A stretch of DNA of 9,229 nucleotides. Source: CAYJVB01 sp964373575 (GTDB taxonomy: Archaea > Aenigmatarchaeota > Aenigmatarchaeia > CG10238-14). Position 1 is the first letter of the stretch, and each line of letters begins with the position of its first letter. The stretch covers positions 1 through 9,229 of the forward strand of contig CAYJVB010000032.1 in NCBI GenBank assembly GCA_964373575.1. The letters run 5' to 3'. The translations under genes and the position numbers were made by a program. This document shows positions 6,518 through 9,229 of the stretch, piece by piece. The notes beneath the pieces were generated by a model. It was not told the origin of the DNA. It made no database searches and worked only from the letters and a program-made list of their open reading frames with translations.

Positions 6518-6627
6518 CGCCGAGACTGGGATTTGAACCCAGACACCCTTTCGGGAACCAGCTTTCCAGGCTTACGCTTCTCGTTATTAGTGAGAATTGG
6601 CGCAATACCAGGTTATGCGATCTCGGC
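6518..6627 (-). tRNA. tRNA-Ser (GGA), intron-containing
   Basis: The minus strand folds into a type II tRNA. The acceptor stem is GCCGAGA/TCTCGGC with discriminator G73, the D arm carries GG at 18-19, and the T arm is CTGGG-TTCAAAT-CCCAG. The long variable arm (CCC-GAAA-GGG) together with G73 indicates serine rather than leucine. The anticodon stem forms only after a 26-nt insert is removed: CCA|GC pairs with GCTGG (5 bp) around the loop CTGGAAA, giving anticodon GGA at 6565-6567. The mature length is 84 nt. CCA is not encoded, as CTA follows G73. It may be transcribed with the membrane-protein gene upstream, whose stop codon lies 27 bp away. Confidence 0.95.
6572..6597 (-). other. tRNA-Ser intron (26 nt) at the non-canonical 29/30 position
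   Basis: The insert lies within the 5' strand of the anticodon stem, not at the usual 37/38 site. Its ends form a bulge-helix-bulge: bulge CA|A, a central 4-bp helix GCGC/GCGU, bulge AA|G, and an inner 5-bp stem TTCTC/GAGAA with a 9-nt loop. The exon sequence alone also permits a 28/29 junction because an A occurs at both ends, but the bulge geometry favours 29/30. Confidence 0.88.
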
Positions 6628-6653
6628 TCGTAATTAAAATGCTTAATCAATTC

Positions 6654-7031
6654 TTATATTAGTTTCTTTTCCCTGTTTAGAAAGAAATCTATAACCGCTA
6701 CAACTAGAGCTAGGTATACAGAATATCCGTTTATTGCAATCAGAATGAAAATTATTGCTGGTTTAACAAAGAGATTAATGACTTTGCCGATTATAAAAGC
6801 GTTTAGAATTATTTCCTCTGCTAGCATTATGAATAGAGTTCCCGAGAGACCGGATATATTGTAGTAATAATCAATTCCGAACATAACAAGTTTTGGTATA
6901 AGTGGTATGAGGTCAAAACCAAGTATGAAGACTACTGTCTGAAAGTCTTTGCCTAAATCTAAAGGATCAGTCCAGGCTGCGAACAGCAAGACTATTCCTA
7001 TTATGATCTTCCATGTCAGTGACTGTAACAT
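6654..7031 (-). CDS. Hypothetical small integral membrane protein (125 aa)
   Basis: I recognise no family. Nearly the whole protein is hydrophobic, with likely helices at about residues 6-20, 32-52, 62-87 and 90-118. Short polar links contain DPLDLGKD (about 22-29), and the end is basic (NREKKLI). There are no cysteines. The ATG start at 7031 precedes the first helix directly. It is divergent from the ubiquitin-like gene, separated by 28 bp. Its stop codon is 27 bp from tRNA-Ser on the same strand, so co-transcription is possible. A transport or scaffold role cannot be deduced. Confidence 0.65.
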   Translation of the reverse strand: MLQSLTWKIIIGIVLLFAAWTDPLDLGKDFQTVVFILGFDLIPLIPKLVMFGIDYYYNISGLSGTLFIMLAEEIILNAFIIGKVINLFVKPAIIFILIAINGYSVYLALVVAVIDFFLNREKKLI

Positions 7032-7059
7032 TTTTAACTTTCCCTATACTATTTTTCTC

Positions 7060-7260
7060 ATGATAATAAAAGTTATTGAGTCTGGTAAACTGAAAGAAGT
7101 TGAGATATCTAAAGCAGTTACTGTTTCTGAACTGGCGAAGAGATTGAACATAGTTATGCCTAGTTATATCGCCAAGATTAATAATATAATTGTGCCAGAC
7201 ACAGAAAAGGTTAAAGAGAAAGACGAGGTTGAGTTCTTTAAGATTATAAGTGGTGGATGA
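7060..7260 (+). CDS. Ubiquitin-like small protein of the MoaD/ThiS type, ending in Gly-Gly (66 aa)
   Basis: The sequence begins MIIKVIESGKLKEVEIS and ends EVEFFKIISGG. The small size, beta-grasp-like pattern and C-terminal SGG match ThiS/MoaD/Urm1/SAMP-type proteins, whose terminal glycine is adenylated by an E1-like enzyme and carries sulfur or is joined to target proteins. Likely roles are tRNA thiolation, cofactor sulfuration or protein modification; the window holds no E1-like partner, so the pathway cannot be chosen. I place the start at ATG 7060. The frame is open further upstream to 6949, but that stretch lies inside the divergent membrane-protein gene and does not look like protein. 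Its TGA overlaps the next gene's ATG by 4 bp (ATGA), indicating coupled translation. Confidence 0.85.
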   Translation: MIIKVIESGKLKEVEISKAVTVSELAKRLNIVMPSYIAKINNIIVPDTEKVKEKDEVEFFKIISGG

Positions 7261-7802
7261 TGGTTGTTATAGCTGTAACTGGATTACCTGGCGCAGGTTC
7301 ATCCACAATTGCTAAGTTGCTTGCTAAGAAACTTAAGCTACGATATTTTTCTCCTGGAGAATATTTCAAGAGTCATTCTCGAAAGAAAACACAAACAGAA
7401 AGGGTTCTCAGTGTGTTTCAATCTGGTAAGGGAAAACAAAAACTGTTTCATAAAAGGATAGATGAAATGCAAATTGAACTTGCTAAAAAAGGCAATGTTG
7501 TGATTTGTGGCAAATTATCTATTGTCATGTTAAAGAATATTGCTGATTATAAGGTCTGGCTTGAATGTTCGATTGAGGGGCGAACTAGAAGAACTGCTAA
7601 GAGAGACAAAATAGGCTTAGATTTAGTAAAGGAGAAGATCAGACAAAGAGAAAAGATGGAAATGGAAGAATGGAAGAAAGACTATGGTTTTGATTATAGG
7701 AGGCAAAGAGAAATGGCAGATATTGTAGTTGATTCAACAAAGTTAATAGTGGAACAGACAGTGGATAAAATACTGAAATTCATGAAATCTGCACAAAAAT
7801 AA
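7257..7802 (+). CDS. Cytidylate-kinase-like P-loop protein lacking the Walker A lysine (181 aa)
   Basis: The overall layout follows archaeal CMP kinases, which phosphorylate CMP or dCMP with ATP. It has an N-terminal nucleotide loop (TGLPGAGSST, residues 8-17) and LKLRYFSPGEYFK (27-38, where the family has the S.G..FR motif). Next come VVICGKLS (81-88), VWLECSIEGRTRRTAKRD (100-117, the family's L.APLEVRARR region) and a lid/C-terminal part REKMEMEEWKKDYGFD (131-146). The Walker A lysine expected at residue 15 is serine. This could be a variant subfamily, as Cytidylate_kin2-type proteins also have a lysine-poor loop, or a protein with reduced activity. It overlaps the ubiquitin-like gene by 4 bp. 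Its last 23 bp overlap the convergent hypothetical gene. A second in-frame ATG follows immediately. Confidence 0.82.
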   Translation: MMVVIAVTGLPGAGSSTIAKLLAKKLKLRYFSPGEYFKSHSRKKTQTERVLSVFQSGKGKQKLFHKRIDEMQIELAKKGNVVICGKLSIVMLKNIADYKVWLECSIEGRTRRTAKRDKIGLDLVKEKIRQREKMEMEEWKKDYGFDYRRQREMADIVVDSTKLIVEQTVDKILKFMKSAQK

Positions 7803-8073
7803 CATCTTGTTTTCTAACAGCTTCATCTATATTACCCCCATTTCTGTATAATGGAACACCGCCAATGGAATATAAAGTATATTCATTTAAAGAAAGAACA
7901 TCTAAATTATCCAATTGTCCTTGGCCACAATAGATACGAACTTTCCTTTCTCTAGAATAATCTAATGTACTACCATCTTCAGCTATCAATAAATATCTTG
8001 CTTTTCCATTAGCATTTATTGTTTTGAGTTTGTATCCCTTAAAAGTGGTTGGACTCCTTCCAAACATGTGCAT
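7780..8073 (-). CDS. Hypothetical protein (97 aa)
   Basis: I recognise no family. The protein looks soluble and beta-rich: alternating patterns such as YKLKTINANGKARYLLI and RKVRIYCG, a GGVPLYRNGG turn, and a C terminus ending DVIFVQIS. There is one cysteine, no membrane helix and no metal motif. The frame is open to a TTG at 8091, but I choose the ATG at 8073 because the TATA octamer TTAAATAT ends exactly 22 nt before it; an ATG two codons later is also possible. It ends inside the 3' end of the convergent cytidylate-kinase-like gene (23-bp overlap), which is ordinary in compact genomes. Confidence 0.62.
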   Translation of the reverse strand: MHMFGRSPTTFKGYKLKTINANGKARYLLIAEDGSTLDYSRERKVRIYCGQGQLDNLDVLSLNEYTLYSIGGVPLYRNGGNIDEAVRKQDVIFVQIS

Positions 8074-8095
8074 CACCAGTCTTGGTACCAATACT

Positions 8096-8103
8096 ATATT
8101 TAA
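8096..8103 (-). promoter_or_regulatory. TATA box for the 97-aa hypothetical gene
   Basis: TTAAATAT on the minus strand, 22 nt before the ATG at 8073, within a TTTAATTAAATATAG tract. The spacing implies a leaderless transcript and decides between the TTG and ATG starts. Confidence 0.6.
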
Positions 8104-8139
8104 TTAAATATATGCTACTCCTTTATATTCTTTTGTATT

Positions 8140-8532
8140 TCAGCGTGCTTTTCTCACAAAAATGTACTTCATAGGAGAAGATGTTTTAATTCCTGTCTTA
8201 AACCCACATTTTTTGCATTTGTATCCAGTTTGCACCTTCTTTCCTAGCAGATTTTTGCCATAAACACTAATTAATTCACTTCCACAAACAGGGCATACAT
8301 TTAGCTTACCCTTTCCCCTTCTTGTTTTAACTTTAACCTCAATTTCAGGTAATTCCACTGCTATTTGCTTAACTCTATGAGAAGATATGACAAAATTTTT
8401 GTTGATTTTCTTTAAATTTGCTAGGACAAGTATCCATAACTCGTGAAGGGTGGTTACAACTTTCCTCCTGTGCATAACCTCTTTCATTATAGAAACAACC
8501 ATATCTTTTGGAGGTATTCTTCTGCTTGCCAT
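8140..8532 (-). CDS. Conserved archaeal-type zinc-ribbon protein (130 aa), function unknown
   Basis: An N-terminal helical region (about residues 5-65, RIPPKDMVVSIMKEVMHRRK then SSHRVKQIAVELP) looks like a helix-turn-helix or winged-helix unit. It is followed by a treble-type zinc ribbon with CPVC (80-83) and CKKC (106-109), the loop between them containing NLLGKKVQTGYK. The C terminus is KYIFVRKAR. I recall archaeal proteins with this RPPR..V...L..V ... CPVCG..L....G.TL.G..V..GY.C..CGY.TG architecture but no assigned function; nucleic-acid binding is a reasonable inference. The ATG at 8532 follows GGTGAG directly, too close to act as a normal ribosome binding site, so a leaderless start is more likely. 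It is divergent from the 90-aa gene. Confidence 0.8.
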   Translation of the reverse strand: MASRRIPPKDMVVSIMKEVMHRRKVVTTLHELWILVLANLKKINKNFVISSHRVKQIAVELPEIEVKVKTRRGKGKLNVCPVCGSELISVYGKNLLGKKVQTGYKCKKCGFKTGIKTSSPMKYIFVRKAR

Positions 8533-8553
8533 CTCACCTATTGATATAAGAGT

Positions 8554-8561
8554 TTTATTTG
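8554..8561. promoter_or_regulatory. Shared divergent TATA element between the zinc-ribbon and 90-aa genes
   Basis: The octamer TTTATTTG on the plus strand (CAAATAAA on the minus strand) lies 22 nt from the plus-strand ATG at 8584 and 21 nt from the minus-strand ATG at 8532. One element therefore sits at leaderless spacing from both starts. The match to TATA is moderate. Confidence 0.45.
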
Positions 8562-8583
8562 ATTAAAAGGTTTTTTATATGAT

Positions 8584-8856
8584 ATGAAAGTTTATTTTAT
8601 GTTTCGCCCTTGCAAGAGTGACAGGACATTTGAAATGATACCTGAAGGCAATATCGACAGAAAATTACTGATTGATATTATTTGTAAGTCATTGAATGGC
8701 AAAATTATTAATGATAATGCAAGCATCACGTTAATTGATTTTCCAGAAGGTAAAATATCTGTTTCTAAGAACAATAAAATTCTGATTAAACAAATAGAAA
8801 CGGAGAATGAGGCAAGAGATATAGCTAACAAAATTATGAAAGAGTTATTAGCCTGA
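8584..8856 (+). CDS. Hypothetical protein (90 aa)
   Basis: I recognise no family. The start MKVYFMFRPCKSDRTF is followed by a helix-like region (RKLLIDIICKSL, about 26-37), then strands (ASITLIDFPEGKISVSKNNKILIKQ) and a final helix (NEARDIANKIMKELL). This alpha/beta pattern, with an EGKI.V..N..I.IK strand pair before an EA..IA.KI helix, looks like a compact folded domain. There is no membrane segment or metal motif. The start at ATG 8584 is supported by the TATA-like octamer 22 nt upstream. It is convergent with the 66-aa gene (23-bp gap). Confidence 0.65.
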   Translation: MKVYFMFRPCKSDRTFEMIPEGNIDRKLLIDIICKSLNGKIINDNASITLIDFPEGKISVSKNNKILIKQIETENEARDIANKIMKELLA

Positions 8857-8879
8857 CTCAGGGTTGTATACTCTGAAAG

Positions 8880-9080
8880 TTACAGTTCCTTCAATAAGAT
8901 AGCCTTGAGGACATCTACCCCTTTCTCTTTGATTTCATAATTACCTTGAGGGAAACCCTCTTTAGCATTTTCAATATACAGTCTACATCCTATACAAAGA
9001 GCATGTAATTGGAGAAAACCTACATTTTTCCCATTGCACACCACAAAAGAATTTTTTCTTAGTGTTGAATTATGTGTCAT
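8880..9080 (-). CDS. Hypothetical small protein with a CxxC motif (66 aa)
   Basis: I recognise no family. The protein reads MTHNSTLRKNSFVVCNGKN and carries CIGC in LHALCIGCRLYIE (residues about 27-39) plus one earlier cysteine, with a short helical C-terminal end (VDVLKAILLKEL). Three cysteines in 66 residues allow metal binding or redox activity, but a full zinc site is not visible. The frame extends two codons upstream to TTG, yet the ATG at 9080 is preferred. A weak TATA-like tract (AGATTTAA) lies 22 nt upstream. Whether it is expressed is uncertain. Confidence 0.5.
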   Translation of the reverse strand: MTHNSTLRKNSFVVCNGKNVGFLQLHALCIGCRLYIENAKEGFPQGNYEIKEKGVDVLKAILLKEL

Positions 9081-9144
9081 AATCAACTTATTCTAGTTAA
9101 ACTTAAATCTCTTAGTAGAATTTAACTGATTTGATTATACAACA

Positions 9145-9152
9145 TTTATATA
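9145..9152 (+). promoter_or_regulatory. Strong TATA box near the right edge
   Basis: TTTATATA is among the best TATA matches in the window. On the plus strand it would start transcription near 9175, with the gene mostly beyond the edge. No open frame starting at the expected leaderless position survives, so a leader or a non-coding RNA would be needed. From 9087 to 9229 I see no other gene; a 27-codon minus-strand frame open to the edge (9229 down to 9147) has no supporting features. Confidence 0.4.
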
Positions 9153-9229
9153 ACCTTTAGTAAAAATTGGTAAATCTGGTATCGTTGCTTAATTACCCAA
9201 TTTAGTTGAACAGAAAGTATAATATCGGA

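Noticed and set aside
6518..6627. tRNA-Leu
   Set aside because: It has the long variable arm of Leu or Ser, but discriminator G73 and anticodon GGA after intron removal indicate Ser.
6949..7059. N-terminal extension of the ubiquitin-like protein
   Set aside because: It lies antisense within the membrane-protein gene, and the MoaD/ThiS fold begins at the ATG at 7060.
9147..9229. C-terminal piece of a minus-strand gene entering from the right edge
   Set aside because: The frame is open for 27 codons, but in AT-rich DNA this is not significant and the residues show no recognisable pattern.

Overview
The window comes from an AT-rich archaeal genome. The clearest evidence is a minus-strand 16S rRNA gene whose 5' end reads TTCCGGTTGATCC, the archaeal signature, together with two introns of the archaeal bulge-helix-bulge type, TATA boxes placed for leaderless transcripts, and a few archaeal-type proteins. 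The many short proteins of unknown function and the 16S variant GGGTCTAAAGCG in place of the usual GGGCGTAAAGCG make me lean towards a DPANN-type lineage (Woesearchaeota/Pacearchaeota neighbourhood). That placement is inference from memory, not a tree.

Positions 1-1741 (minus) hold the 5' part of 16S rRNA; its 3' part lies beyond the left edge. It is split by a 928-nt intron (354-1281) inserted between E. coli positions C526 and G527, inside the most conserved stretch of the molecule and inside the universal 515F primer site. The intron encodes a two-motif LAGLIDADG homing endonuclease. The junctions fold into a textbook bulge-helix-bulge. The rRNA promoter and a short leader with alternative hairpins follow to about 1897.

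Positions 1968-5671 hold a small possible winged-helix protein (minus), a thioredoxin reductase (plus), a four-helix membrane protein and a 63-residue protein (plus), a small membrane protein (minus), and a DipZ-like thioredoxin-fold protein lacking the CcdA membrane part (minus). TrxB and the DipZ-like protein are the only recognisable functions and may form a local redox pair.

Positions 5717-6627 hold UppP (polyprenyl diphosphate phosphatase) on the plus strand and, convergent to it, a tRNA-Ser(GGA) with a 26-nt intron at the unusual 29/30 position in the anticodon stem.

Positions 6654-9229 hold a small membrane protein (minus), an overlapping pair of a ubiquitin-like sulfur-carrier-type protein and a cytidylate-kinase-like protein without a Walker A lysine (plus), a hypothetical protein (minus), a zinc-ribbon protein (minus), and two further short unknown proteins. 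The last 150 bases contain a strong TATA box but no assignable gene.

Across the window a TATA-like octamer lies 19-22 nt before many start codons, which indicates that leaderless transcription is common here. I used this to shorten several starts. Two divergent gene pairs appear to share a single TATA element read in both directions.
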